Of a stretch of DNA of 64,000 nucleotides, positions 25,588-35,003 are shown in pieces (positions within the stretch are counted from its first letter, which is position 1; every line of letters starts with the position of its first letter). This DNA is from Lichenicola sp965198655 (GTDB lineage Bacteria; Pseudomonadota; Alphaproteobacteria; Acetobacterales; Acetobacteraceae). The translations under genes and the position numbers were made by a program. Location: NCBI GenBank assembly GCA_965198655.1, contig OZ240668.1, positions 3,224,001 to 3,288,000 of the forward strand, given 5' to 3'. Below the pieces are notes generated by a model. The model saw nothing but the letters and a program-made list of their open reading frames with translations. It ran no database searches and was not told the origin of the DNA.

Positions 25588-28518
25588 ATGTCCGACACCC
25601 CCCCGCCCGCCGCCGTTCCGGCGCTGATCGCCGGCCATGGAAGGGTGTCGCTGCTGACGCCGGACGGGGAGCTGCTCGTGCTGGAGCAGGCGGAGGCGGT
25701 GGGATTGCTGCGGGAGATGCCGCCGCCGCTGGTGGTGCACGCGCCATCCAGTGCGCGTCGGCTCGGGTTGAAGCACGTGCAGGCCTATGACCTGCTGGAG
25801 CTGTTCGCCTTCGTGCTGCCGGCGCGGGCGGCGGCACCCACGCCGCGCGGGCTGGCGCTGGCGCTGGGGATCGAGGCCGACGCGCTCGGCAGCGTGGATG
25901 CCAGCCTACTGCCGGAGCTGGCGGCGATGCTGCTGGAGCGGGCGGCACAGCTCGCGCACACGCCGTCGGGTGCCGAGATGGCGGCGCTGGCGGTCGGGAT
26001 GCGGCGGGCGGGGTGGAGCTGGGGGGCGACGCTGTGTGACCGGCTGGGCATCGGCACCATGCTGCCGCCGGAGGCGATGCAGCCGGCAGACGCCCTGCGT
26101 GTGTGGCGTCGCCTGCCGAAATGGGAGGAAACGGCGCCGCGTCCGGCACCCGCGCAGCACGCGGTGGCGCCGGCCGAGGCGCGGGCGCGGCTGACGGCGC
26201 TGCTCGGCGAGGCGTCGGAGCAGCGGGTCGGCCAGGCGGACTATGCCGACGCGGCGGCGGCGGCGTTCGCGCCGCGGCTGCAGCGCGGCGATCCGCTGCT
26301 GGTGCTGGCGGAGGCCGGCACCGGCACCGGCAAGACGCTGGGCTACGTGGCGCCGGCCAGCCTGTGGGCGGAGCGCAACGGCGGCACGGTGTGGATCAGC
26401 ACCTATACCCGACACCTGCAGCGGCAGATCGAGACCGAGCTCGTGCGGCTGCATCCCGATCCCGTCCTGCGTCGACGGCACGTGGTGCTGCGCAAGGGAC
26501 GGGAGAACTACCTGTGCCTGCTGAACCTGGAGGAGGCGGTGTCGGCCGCCGCGTCGCGCGTCGGGGAGGCGGGCGGAAGCGTCGTGTCGCTGTCGCTGCT
26601 GGTGCGCTGGGCGTCGGCGACGGCGGATGGCGACGTGCTGGGCGGCGACCTGCCGGGCTGGTTCGGCGAGCTGTTCGGGGCGGGCAGCGCGTCGGGGCTG
26701 GCGGACCGGCGTGGCGAGTGCATCCACGGCGCCTGCCCGCACTACACGCGCTGCTACATCGAGCACGGCATCCGCCGGGCGCGGGAGGCCGACCTGGTGG
26801 TGGCGAACCACGCGCTGGTGATGGCGCAGGCGGCCTGGCACGGGCAGTTCGGCGCGGCGGCGGACGAGGACGCGGTGCCGACCCGCTACGTGTTCGACGA
26901 AGGGCACCACCTGATGGAAGCGGCGGACGGGGCGTTCTCGACCGAGCTGTCGGGACTGGAAGCGGCCGAACTGCGTCGCTGGCTGCTGGGGGCGGAGGGC
27001 AGCCGGTCCCGCGCGCGCGGCCTGCGTCGGCGGCTCGACGAACTGGTGGCGGGGCAGGCGACGCTGGAAGCGCCGCTGGACGCGGCACTGACCGCGGCGC
27101 GCGCGCTGCCGGCGCCGGGCTGGGCGCAGCGGCTGGTGGAGGAGGCACCGCTGCCGTTGGCGGTGGCGGGCGGGCCCGAGGCGGCGCCTGCCAACCCGAC
27201 CGAGGCATTGCTACGGCTGCTGCGCCACCAGGTGATGGCACGCAGCACCGGGCGACAGGGGGCGGGATCGTCGCAGGAGTGCGACCTGCAGCCGGTGGAG
27301 GCGGAGCTCGCCGAGGCGGCGGTGCGGCTGGAGCGGGCGCTGGTGCGTGTGGCCGAGCCGCTCCGAACGCTGGTGGAGCGGCTGTCGGCGCGGCTGGAGG
27401 AGGACGCCGACACGCTGGACAGCGCCATGCGTGGGCGGATCGAGGCGATGTGCCGCACGATGCGGCGGCGGGCGCTGTCCCGGCTGGACGGCTGGATCGC
27501 CATGCTGCGCGCGGTGCCGGATCCGGTGGTGCCGGGCGAGCGGCCGAGCCACGTGATGTTCCTGCGGCTGCACCGGCGCCCCGGGCCGCCGGGGACGTCC
27601 TGGCCTGGCGATGTCGGGCTGCACCGGCACTGGCTGGACCCGACGCTGCCGTTCGCGGCCGCGGTGGCGGCCCCGGCGCACGGGCTGCTGATCACCTCGG
27701 CGACGCTGCGGGACCAGCCGGAGGACGCCGCGACGGCTGGCGCCGCCGAGCCGGACGCGGAGGCGAGCTGGCTCAGCGCGGAGGCGCGGGTGGGGGCCAC
27801 ACACCTGCCCTCGGCCCCGCTGCGCGCGTCGCTGGCGAGCCCGTTCGACTACCCCCGGCAGGCGCGCGCCTTCGTGGTCACCGACGTGGCGCATGACGAC
27901 CCGGCGGCGCTGGCGGGCGCATACCGGGCGCTGTTCATGGCGGCGGGCGGCGGCGGGCTCGGGCTGTTCACCGCCATCTCGCGGCTGCGGGCGGTGCACG
28001 AGCGGATCGCGCTGCCGCTGGAGCAGGCGGGGATCCCGCTGTTCGCGCAGCACATGGACGCGATGGACAATGCCACCCTGGTCGACGTGTTCCGCACCGA
28101 GGCAGAGAGCTGCCTGCTCGGCACCGACGCGATGCGCGACGGGGTCGACGTGCCGGGGCGGGCGCTCAGGCTGGTGGTGTTCGAGCGGGTGCCGTGGCCG
28201 CGGCCGGACATCCTGCACCGCGAGCGGCGCATCCACCTGTCGGGCGGGCAGCCGGGGGCCTACGACGACCGGATCGCGCGCCTCAGGCTGAGGCAGGCGT
28301 TCGGCCGGCTGATACGCAGCGGGACCGACCAGGGCGTGTTCGTGCTGCTCGACCGCCGGATGCCGACGCGGCTGGTCTCGGCGTTCCCCCCCGGGGTGCC
28401 GGTGCGGCGGGTGGGCCTGGCCGACGCCGTGGCCGAGACCGAACGCTTCCTTGCGGCACCGGACGGGGCCGCGCCCGACGGACGAGTGCTGAAGCGTCCG
28501 GCCGTCAGATCGGCTTGA
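25588..28518 (+). CDS. ATP-dependent DNA helicase, DinG/XPD-like family
   Basis: 976 residues. An N-terminal ~200 residues precede the helicase: Walker A EAGTGTGKT at about 242-250, STYTRHLQRQIE, the Fe-S cluster cysteines (ENYLCLLN, then GECIHGACPHYTRCY), ADLVVANHALVM, the DEAH box FDEGHHLM at about 437, and the C-terminal GTDAMRDGVDVPGRALRLVV and AFGRLIRSGTDQGVFVLLD motifs. It is an Fe-S superfamily 2 helicase that unwinds DNA 5' to 3', as in DinG. ATG 25588 is chosen because the 49 codons before it look non-coding. The 3' end overlaps the cold-shock gene by 14 bp. Confidence 0.9.
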   Translation: MSDTPPPAAVPALIAGHGRVSLLTPDGELLVLEQAEAVGLLREMPPPLVVHAPSSARRLGLKHVQAYDLLELFAFVLPARAAAPTPRGLALALGIEADALGSVDASLLPELAAMLLERAAQLAHTPSGAEMAALAVGMRRAGWSWGATLCDRLGIGTMLPPEAMQPADALRVWRRLPKWEETAPRPAPAQHAVAPAEARARLTALLGEASEQRVGQADYADAAAAAFAPRLQRGDPLLVLAEAGTGTGKTLGYVAPASLWAERNGGTVWISTYTRHLQRQIETELVRLHPDPVLRRRHVVLRKGRENYLCLLNLEEAVSAAASRVGEAGGSVVSLSLLVRWASATADGDVLGGDLPGWFGELFGAGSASGLADRRGECIHGACPHYTRCYIEHGIRRAREADLVVANHALVMAQAAWHGQFGAAADEDAVPTRYVFDEGHHLMEAADGAFSTELSGLEAAELRRWLLGAEGSRSRARGLRRRLDELVAGQATLEAPLDAALTAARALPAPGWAQRLVEEAPLPLAVAGGPEAAPANPTEALLRLLRHQVMARSTGRQGAGSSQECDLQPVEAELAEAAVRLERALVRVAEPLRTLVERLSARLEEDADTLDSAMRGRIEAMCRTMRRRALSRLDGWIAMLRAVPDPVVPGERPSHVMFLRLHRRPGPPGTSWPGDVGLHRHWLDPTLPFAAAVAAPAHGLLITSATLRDQPEDAATAGAAEPDAEASWLSAEARVGATHLPSAPLRASLASPFDYPRQARAFVVTDVAHDDPAALAGAYRALFMAAGGGGLGLFTAISRLRAVHERIALPLEQAGIPLFAQHMDAMDNATLVDVFRTEAESCLLGTDAMRDGVDVPGRALRLVVFERVPWPRPDILHRERRIHLSGGQPGAYDDRIARLRLRQAFGRLIRSGTDQGVFVLLDRRMPTRLVSAFPPGVPVRRVGLADAVAETERFLAAPDGAAPDGRVLKRPAVRSA

Positions 28519-28708
28519 GGTTGGTCGCCGCCGCCTTGCCGCGCTCCATGGCGATCTCGTAGCTGACCTTCTGGCCCTCGTTCAGGCCGCGAAGGCCGGC
28601 CGCCTGCACCGCCGTGATGTGGACGAACACGTCCTTGCCGCCGTCATCGGGCATGATGAAGCCAAAACCCTTGGTGGTGTTGAACCACTTCACCGAACCG
28701 ATCGCCAT
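28505..28708 (-). CDS. Cold-shock domain protein
   Basis: 67 residues with the RNA-binding motifs KGFGFI and DVFVHI of the CspA fold. It is a single-stranded nucleic-acid chaperone. A GGGGAG ribosome site lies 10 bases before the ATG. The upstream gap of over 100 bp allows the long leader usual for csp genes. The stop lies inside the end of the convergent dinG-like gene. Confidence 0.95.
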   Translation of the reverse strand: MAIGSVKWFNTTKGFGFIMPDDGGKDVFVHITAVQAAGLRGLNEGQKVSYEIAMERGKAAATNLKPI

Positions 28709-28796
28709 CGCCGGTCACACTCCCCGTCAGCCAGTCCCTCGAACGCGCCGGCATTCCCGCCACGCCTGACCAGGGCGCGGTCGCCGACCGGTCGTT

Positions 28797-28825
28797 ATGG
28801 GGGCAGAAAGACATGGTCCTGTCAA
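28797..28825 (-). promoter_or_regulatory. Possible promoter of the cold-shock gene
   Basis: TTGACA (complement of 28820-28825), 17 bp, then CCCCAT, with ATAAC just beyond. The -35 box is consensus; the -10 box is weak for sigma-70 and looks slightly like a heat-shock sigma box. If used, the leader would be about 85 nt. Confidence 0.35.
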
Positions 28826-28867
28826 TCACGGAGAGATGATCATCCAGGCCGAGTGCTGGACGAATGC

Positions 28868-28902
28868 GAAAAGGGCGGCCCCCTGCGGGACCGCCTTTCC
28901 GT
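28868..28902 (-). terminator. groEL terminator
   Basis: On the minus strand, GGAAAGGCGG and CCGCCCTTTT pair around a C/G-rich loop and are followed by a T-run. It lies about 30 bp after the groEL stop. Confidence 0.65.
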
Positions 28903-28932
28903 TTGGACGACGAAGACGCCCAAAGGAGGGTC

Positions 28933-30570
<1,638 letters not shown>

Positions 30571-30624
30571 ATGTTGTTCTCCTGTTAGGGAAGGGATCGT
30601 TCAGAAGCGGTTCGGGAGGAGGCC

Positions 30625-30924
30625 TCAGGCCGCCTTCTCGATCACGCCCATGATGTCGCTCTCCTTCATGATCAGCAGCTCCTCGCCGTCGATCTTCACC
30701 TCGGTGCCGGACCACTTGCCGAACAGCACCCGGTCGCCCGCCTTCACGTCGAGAGCGACGATCGCGCCGGTCTCGTTGCGGGCGCCCGCGCCGACGGCGA
30801 TGATCTCGCCCTCCATCGGCTTCTCCTTGGCGGTATCGGGGATGATGATGCCGCCCGCGGTCTTCTCTTCGCCCGTCAGGCGCTTGACGACGACACGGTC
30901 ATGCAGGGGACGGAACTTCGCCAT
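30625..30924 (-). CDS. groES: Co-chaperonin GroES
   Basis: 99 residues: FRPLHDRVVVKRL, the mobile loop EEKTAGGIIIPDTAKEKP, and the VLFGKWSGTEVKIDGEELLI core. It caps the GroEL ring. It is the first gene of the operon, with a leader of about 115 nt that carries one CIRCE element at its 5' end. Confidence 0.98.
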   Translation of the reverse strand: MAKFRPLHDRVVVKRLTGEEKTAGGIIIPDTAKEKPMEGEIIAVGAGARNETGAIVALDVKAGDRVLFGKWSGTEVKIDGEELLIMKESDIMGVIEKAA

Positions 30925-31014
30925 GCGGTGCGCTCCTCATAGTTGGGGCGACGCCCTGCGTGGCAGCGACGTCGCCGGTTGGGCGTCCGGGTTTCAACAC
31001 CACCCGCGACGCGG

Positions 31015-31041
31015 TTGGCACTCGAAGCCTCGGAGTGCTAG
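31015..31041. promoter_or_regulatory. CIRCE operator 1 (HrcA site) of groESL
   Basis: TTGGCACTC, 9 bp, GAGTGCTAG: one mismatch per arm from the CIRCE consensus TTAGCACTC-N9-GAGTGCTAA. It covers the expected transcription start of groES, so HrcA binding would block initiation. Confidence 0.9.
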
Positions 31042-31045
31042 CGGC

Positions 31046-31074
31046 GATCTAGGCGTTCGCGCGGCAACTGTCAA
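31046..31074 (-). promoter_or_regulatory. groESL promoter
   Basis: On the minus strand a perfect TTGACA -35 box (31069-31074) and a TAGATC -10 box (31046-31051) are separated by exactly 17 bp. It lies between the two CIRCE-type sites. Confidence 0.75.
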
Positions 31075-31079
31075 GAATG

Positions 31080-31106
31080 GCAGCACTCGCGGCGTTTGAG
31101 TGCCAG
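31080..31106. promoter_or_regulatory. CIRCE-like operator 2
   Basis: GCAGCACTC, 9 bp, GAGTGCCAG: the core GCACTC-N9-GAGTGC is exact, the outer bases diverge. It lies immediately upstream of the groESL -35 box and about 90 bp upstream of usg on the other strand. Confidence 0.7.
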
Positions 31107-31198
31107 AGCATTGATGTTGTTTGGATTTCTGTTGCCTGGCCGGGTGCGGGTCGATCAGGATCGGCGGCGTCGCAATCCTGTCATGTCCGGAACCATCG

Positions 31199-31459
31199 AT
31201 GTCCCTGTCGCAGCAGCTCAAGGAGTACCGCCTGACCACCGCCGAGATCCTGTATCGGCTGCCCGACCACCCGGCGGTGCTACAGAGCTACATCTGGCAG
31301 GAGCTCGACATCGCCCCCGCCTACCCGGTGCTGCGGCGGTTCCTCGCCTTCTGGGAGCGCGAGATCGAGGGGCGGCTGCACTCGGTGCGGGTGGGATCGC
31401 TCGACCTGATCGGCGCTAACCGGGTGCGCATGCCGGGCGCGGTGCTCAGCCTTCAGTAG
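31199..31459 (+). CDS. usg: Usg family protein
   Basis: 86 residues matching the alphaproteobacterial Usg family: LKEYRLTTAEILYRLPDHPA, WQELDIAPAYPVLRRFLAFW and EREIEGRLHSVRV. The function is not established; the name comes from its position near tryptophan genes in some species. ATG 31199 fits the family start. It is divergent from groES, and its 3' end overlaps the DUF4169 gene by 14 bp. Confidence 0.88.
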   Translation: MSLSQQLKEYRLTTAEILYRLPDHPAVLQSYIWQELDIAPAYPVLRRFLAFWEREIEGRLHSVRVGSLDLIGANRVRMPGAVLSLQ

Positions 31460-31658
31460 CGGGTTCTTCAGGGGCGGCAGGAACGGGCTCCAGGCGGGCG
31501 CCGTCCAGCACCGCCTGCTGCCGCGCCTGGTCCTGCCGGTCGCGCTCGACTTCCGCCCGGGTGCGGCCGAACCGGGCGCGATTGTCGGCCGCCTCCTGCG
31601 CCGCGTCCGCGCGGTCGCGCTGCCGGCGCCGAATCCTGAGGTTGACGATCTCGCCCAT
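31446..31658 (-). CDS. DUF4169 family protein
   Basis: 70 residues: MGEIVNLRIRRRQRDRADAA followed by ADNRARFGRTRAEVERDR, the family pattern M-x-E-I-V-N-L-R...N-R-x-x-F-G-R-T-K/R-x-E. It is basic and helical, probably a coiled coil; its function is unknown. The start at 31658 is the family start. It is convergent with usg. Confidence 0.85.
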   Translation of the reverse strand: MGEIVNLRIRRRQRDRADAAQEAADNRARFGRTRAEVERDRQDQARQQAVLDGARLEPVPAAPEEPATEG

Positions 31659-31725
31659 TGCCGCAACCTGCCACAGGTGCCGCCGTCCGATCCAGGCCGG
31701 CCGCCGTACGCCAGGGAACCGCGCC

Positions 31726-32388
31726 ATGGGCCACACGATCACGCTGGACGCCGCCGATGGGCACCGGTGCTCCGCCTACCAGGCCGGCTTCGCCGACGCG
31801 TCGCGCGCCCTGGTGGTGGTGCAGGAGATCTTCGGGGTGAACCACCACATCCGGGCGGTGGCGGACGGCTTCGCCGAGGCGGGGTTCCTGGTGATCGCGC
31901 CGGCGCTGTTCGACCGCACCGAACGCGGCGTCGAGCTGGGCTACACGCCGCAGGACGCGCAGCGTGGTGCTGCGCTGCGCGCGGCGATCCGGCCGGAGGA
32001 CACGCTGGCCGACCTGCTCGCCAGCGCCGAAGCGCTCGGCCGGCCGACGGTCGGCATCATCGGCTATTGCTGGGGCGGCGCCCTGGCCTGGGCCGGGGCT
32101 ACCCGCTCCGACCGGTTCTCGGCCGCGGTCGGCTGGTACGGCGGCGGCATCGCCGCGACCAGGGACCTGCCTCCGCATTGTCCGGTGCAACTGCATTTCG
32201 GCGCCGAGGACGACCACATCCCGCTCGCCGATGTGGAGGCGATCCGCGCGGCGCAGCCGGGCGTCGAGGTGTTCGTCTACGAGGGTGCCGGGCACGGCTT
32301 CGGCTGCCCGGAGCGGCCGAGCCACGTCGCGAGCGCGACCGCCCTGGCCCAGGAGCGCAGCCTCGCCTTCCTGCAACGCCATCTTTGA
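31726..32388 (+). CDS. Dienelactone hydrolase family protein
   Basis: 220-residue alpha/beta hydrolase. The nucleophile elbow GYCWGG has the cysteine typical of dienelactone hydrolases, with the acid in GAEDDHIP and the histidine in GAGHGFGC. The N-terminal VVVQEIFGVNHHIR motif is also characteristic. It would hydrolyse lactones or small esters in the cytoplasm. A palindromic repeat follows. Confidence 0.9.
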   Translation: MGHTITLDAADGHRCSAYQAGFADASRALVVVQEIFGVNHHIRAVADGFAEAGFLVIAPALFDRTERGVELGYTPQDAQRGAALRAAIRPEDTLADLLASAEALGRPTVGIIGYCWGGALAWAGATRSDRFSAAVGWYGGGIAATRDLPPHCPVQLHFGAEDDHIPLADVEAIRAAQPGVEVFVYEGAGHGFGCPERPSHVASATALAQERSLAFLQRHL

Positions 32389-32404
32389 TCACTTAGAAGC
32401 AAGC

Positions 32405-32542
32405 AAGGCCAGGGCTCTGCCCATCGATCTGCTTCGCAGCTCGATCCGCTGGGACCAGAGGCCCCAGACCCCTTTTACTTTAAGAATCGGGTTTGAAGGG
32501 CTTTGCCCTTCATGGGGTCCAGGGGCAACGCCCCTGGCCTTG
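32405..32542 (-). repeat. Dispersed palindromic repeat copy R4 (subtype B, reverse orientation)
   Basis: On the minus strand: CCAGGGGCGTTGCCCCTGG, GAAGGGCAAAGCCCTTC, the spacer TTCTTAAAGTAAAA, GGGGTCTGGGGCC, then the subtype-B arm CGAGCTGCGAAGCAGATCG shared with R1, ending in GGGCAGAGCCCTGGCC. It sits between the hydrolase gene and the DUF3309 gene. Confidence 0.85.
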
Positions 32543-32669
32543 GGCCGTCCAATCCGGCGCGAGTGTCGCCTTCCTGCCACAATGCCGGCCGAATTGCGTT
32601 TCGGTTTCGAACCAAGTCCGGCGGTTGCCGTTGTGCCAGGCTGAACGCCGCAGACGGGAGACGCGTCAC

Positions 32670-32825
32670 ATGCTTGGTACCATCCTGCTGATCATTCTTA
32701 TTCTTCTGGTGATCGGCGCACTGCCGACCTGGGGCTACAGCGGTGGCTGGGGCTACTTTCCGTCCGGCGGCCTCGGACTGGTCCTGCTGGTCGTGATCAT
32801 CCTGCTGGTGCTCGGCCGCATCTGA
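32670..32825 (+). CDS. DUF3309 family small membrane protein
   Basis: 51 residues: LGTILLIILILLVIGALPTW, then YSGGWGYFPSGGLG and LVLLVVIILLVLGRI. Two hydrophobic segments separated by a Gly/aromatic loop are the DUF3309 pattern. Its function is unknown. A GGGAG ribosome site precedes the ATG. Confidence 0.85.
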   Translation: MLGTILLIILILLVIGALPTWGYSGGWGYFPSGGLGLVLLVVIILLVLGRI

Positions 32826-32881
32826 GCGGAACCGGACCGGCGCGTCCGGCCGACTCAAGGATGGGTGGGAAGCGGAACACC

Positions 32882-33310
32882 ATGGCAGACCGGGTGCCGC
32901 GGCTCAGCCACCTGCTGGAAACCTCGATCTACGTGGCGAATCTCGACCGCGCGCAGGACTTCTACCAGCGCGTGCTCGGGCTGGAGCTGTTCCTGCGCGA
33001 CGACCGCATGAGCGCGCTCGGTCTGCCCGGCAACGCCGTGCTGCTGTTGTTCCGCGCCGGCGGCTCCACGGAGCCCACGCCGACCGACGGCGGCGGCGAC
33101 ATCCCGCCGCATGACGGCGGCGGGCGGGTGCACCTGTGCCTGGGGGTTCCGCGCAACGAGCTCGACGCGTGGGAGGGCCACCTTGCCGCGCAGGGCGTGC
33201 CGCTCGAAAGCCGGATCACCTGGCCGGCCGGCGGCACCAGCCTTTACATACGCGATCCGGACGGCAGCCTGCTGGAGCTGGCGACGCCGGGACTGTGGCC
33301 GAGCTGGTAG
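32882..33310 (+). CDS. Glyoxalase/VOC superfamily protein
   Basis: 142 residues with the VOC start LETSIYVANLDRAQDFYQRV and the end SLYIRDPDGSLLELATPG. The glutamate in LLELAT and a histidine in RVHLCLGV could be metal ligands. Substrate unknown; candidates are dioxygenase, glyoxalase or resistance roles. Confidence 0.85.
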   Translation: MADRVPRLSHLLETSIYVANLDRAQDFYQRVLGLELFLRDDRMSALGLPGNAVLLLFRAGGSTEPTPTDGGGDIPPHDGGGRVHLCLGVPRNELDAWEGHLAAQGVPLESRITWPAGGTSLYIRDPDGSLLELATPGLWPSW

Positions 33311-33400
33311 CGCCGGTCATCCGCATCGACCGGACGGCAACGGCGCTGCCGCAAGTTCCCGACCGCTTCCGCAGATCGCCCCTTGAGCTCCTTTGGCCGG

Positions 33401-34297
33401 CTACGCCCGGTCGAGCACGCGCCCGGCGACGCTGCGCAGCCGGCTCAGCAGCTCCGGGTCGCGCGCCGATGGCGCCGTGATCAGGGCGTGGTCCAGCGCG
33501 CGGTCGCAGCCGGCGGGGCACGGGCCGCGCGGCTGGCCGAGCCGGGGGATCACCGCGCGGATCAGGTCGCGCGCCTTCTGCGCGTTGGAGTTCATCACCG
33601 CCACCACCGCGTCCACGGTGACGTGCGCGTGGTCCTCGCGCCAGCAATCGTAGTCGGTGACCATCGCCACGGTCGCGTAGCAAAGCTCGGCCTCGCGAGC
33701 GAGCTTGGCTTCGGGCATGTTGGTCATGCCGATCACGTCGCAGCCCCATGAGCGATACAGCTCGCTTTCGGCGCGGGTCGAGAACTGCGGCCCCTCCATC
33801 ACCAGGTAGGTGCCGCCGCGGCTGATCGGCAGGCCGAGCGCCTGCCCCGACTCGTGCAGCACCGCACCGATGCGCGGGCAGAGCGGGTCGGCCATCGACA
33901 CGTGGGCGACGCAGCCGGTGTCGAAGAAGCTTTTCTCCCGCGCGAAGGAGCGGTCGATGAACTGGTCGATCACCACGAACTGGCCGGGCGGCAGCTCCTC
34001 CTTCAGGCTGCCCACGGCCGACAGCGACACCACGTCGGTGACGCCCGACTGCTTCAGCGCGGCGACGTTGGCGCGGTAGTTGAGCCGCGACGGCGGGATC
34101 CGGTGGCCGCGGCCGTGACGGGGCAGGAACACGCAACGCACCTCACCGAGGCGGCCGAACAGCAGCGCGTCGGACGGCGAGCCCCACGGGGTCTCGACGG
34201 TGCGCCATTCCTTGTCTTCCAGCGCCTCGATCTCGTACAGGCCGGAGCCGCCGATCAGGCCGATCACCGGCTGCACCGAATCACTCACGCCCGACAT
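33401..34297 (-). CDS. mtnP: S-methyl-5'-thioadenosine phosphorylase
   Basis: 298 residues. Signatures are IGLIGGSGLYEI, FLPRHGRGHRIPPSRLNYRA, EGPQFSTRAES and GCDVIGMTNMPEAKLAREAE (nucleoside binding), with TDYDCW and HVTVDAV near the end. It splits methylthioadenosine into adenine and methylthioribose-1-phosphate for methionine salvage. The gene overlaps the end of the cytochrome c1 gene by 17 bp, so it is the third gene of the petBC operon. Confidence 0.95.
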   Translation of the reverse strand: MSGVSDSVQPVIGLIGGSGLYEIEALEDKEWRTVETPWGSPSDALLFGRLGEVRCVFLPRHGRGHRIPPSRLNYRANVAALKQSGVTDVVSLSAVGSLKEELPPGQFVVIDQFIDRSFAREKSFFDTGCVAHVSMADPLCPRIGAVLHESGQALGLPISRGGTYLVMEGPQFSTRAESELYRSWGCDVIGMTNMPEAKLAREAELCYATVAMVTDYDCWREDHAHVTVDAVVAVMNSNAQKARDLIRAVIPRLGQPRGPCPAGCDRALDHALITAPSARDPELLSRLRSVAGRVLDRA

Positions 34298-35003
34298 TCG
34301 ACCACACCCTACGCTTGAGGAGAAAGGCCAGCCCCGCCAGCAGGACCAGGTAGCCCACCACGCCGATGCCGACCCGCCTGCGCTCGTTCTCGTGCGGATG
34401 CGCCGCCCAGTCCAGGAAGCTGGACACGTCGCGCGCCATCTGCGGCACCGTCGCCGGCGTGCCGTCGGCATAGCGGACGGCGCCGTCGACCAGGGGCGGC
34501 GGCATAGCGATCAGGGCGCCCGCCACGGCGGGATCGTAGTAGCTGCCGGACGGAACGACGGTACCGGGCGGCGGGTCGCGGTAGGAGGTGAGGATCCGCG
34601 CGATCGCGCGGGTGCCGCCCGGCAGGGTCAGCGCCAGCCGGGACATGTCCGGCGGCACCGCGCCGTTGTTGGCCGCGGCGGCCGCCTGCACGGACGGGAA
34701 CGGCGACGGCAGGTGATCGTCCGGCCGGCCGGGCCGGCGCAGCGGGTGACCGGCCGCGTCGACGCCGTCGGACACCTTGATGCCCGACGCCAGCGCGTGC
34801 ACCTGCGCCGCGTCCAGCCCGAGCCCGCGCAGGTCCCCGTAGGTCAACTGCTTCAAGGAATGGCAGGCGCTGCACACCTGCGAATACACCGCGTAGCCGC
34901 GTTGGGCGCTGCCGAGGTCGATGGTCGGGACCGGGCCGGACGCGGCCTGGGCGGGGATGGCGATCAGGGACAGCAACCCGAGCGACCTGGGCAGGACCCG
35001 CAT
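34281..35003 (-). CDS. petC: Cytochrome c1 of the bc1 complex
   Basis: 240 residues with a signal peptide (SLGLLSLIAIPAQA), the heme-binding CSACH, and the bc1-type lobe SYRDPPPG...SYYDPAVAGALIAMPPPL (axial methionine region) with RYADGTPATVPQMARDVSSF. A C-terminal membrane anchor (IGVVGYLVLLAGLAFLL) follows. It passes electrons from the Rieske protein to soluble or terminal acceptors. Its ATG overlaps the cytochrome b stop as TGATG. Confidence 0.95.
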   Translation of the reverse strand: MRVLPRSLGLLSLIAIPAQAASGPVPTIDLGSAQRGYAVYSQVCSACHSLKQLTYGDLRGLGLDAAQVHALASGIKVSDGVDAAGHPLRRPGRPDDHLPSPFPSVQAAAAANNGAVPPDMSRLALTLPGGTRAIARILTSYRDPPPGTVVPSGSYYDPAVAGALIAMPPPLVDGAVRYADGTPATVPQMARDVSSFLDWAAHPHENERRRVGIGVVGYLVLLAGLAFLLKRRVWSNVGRE

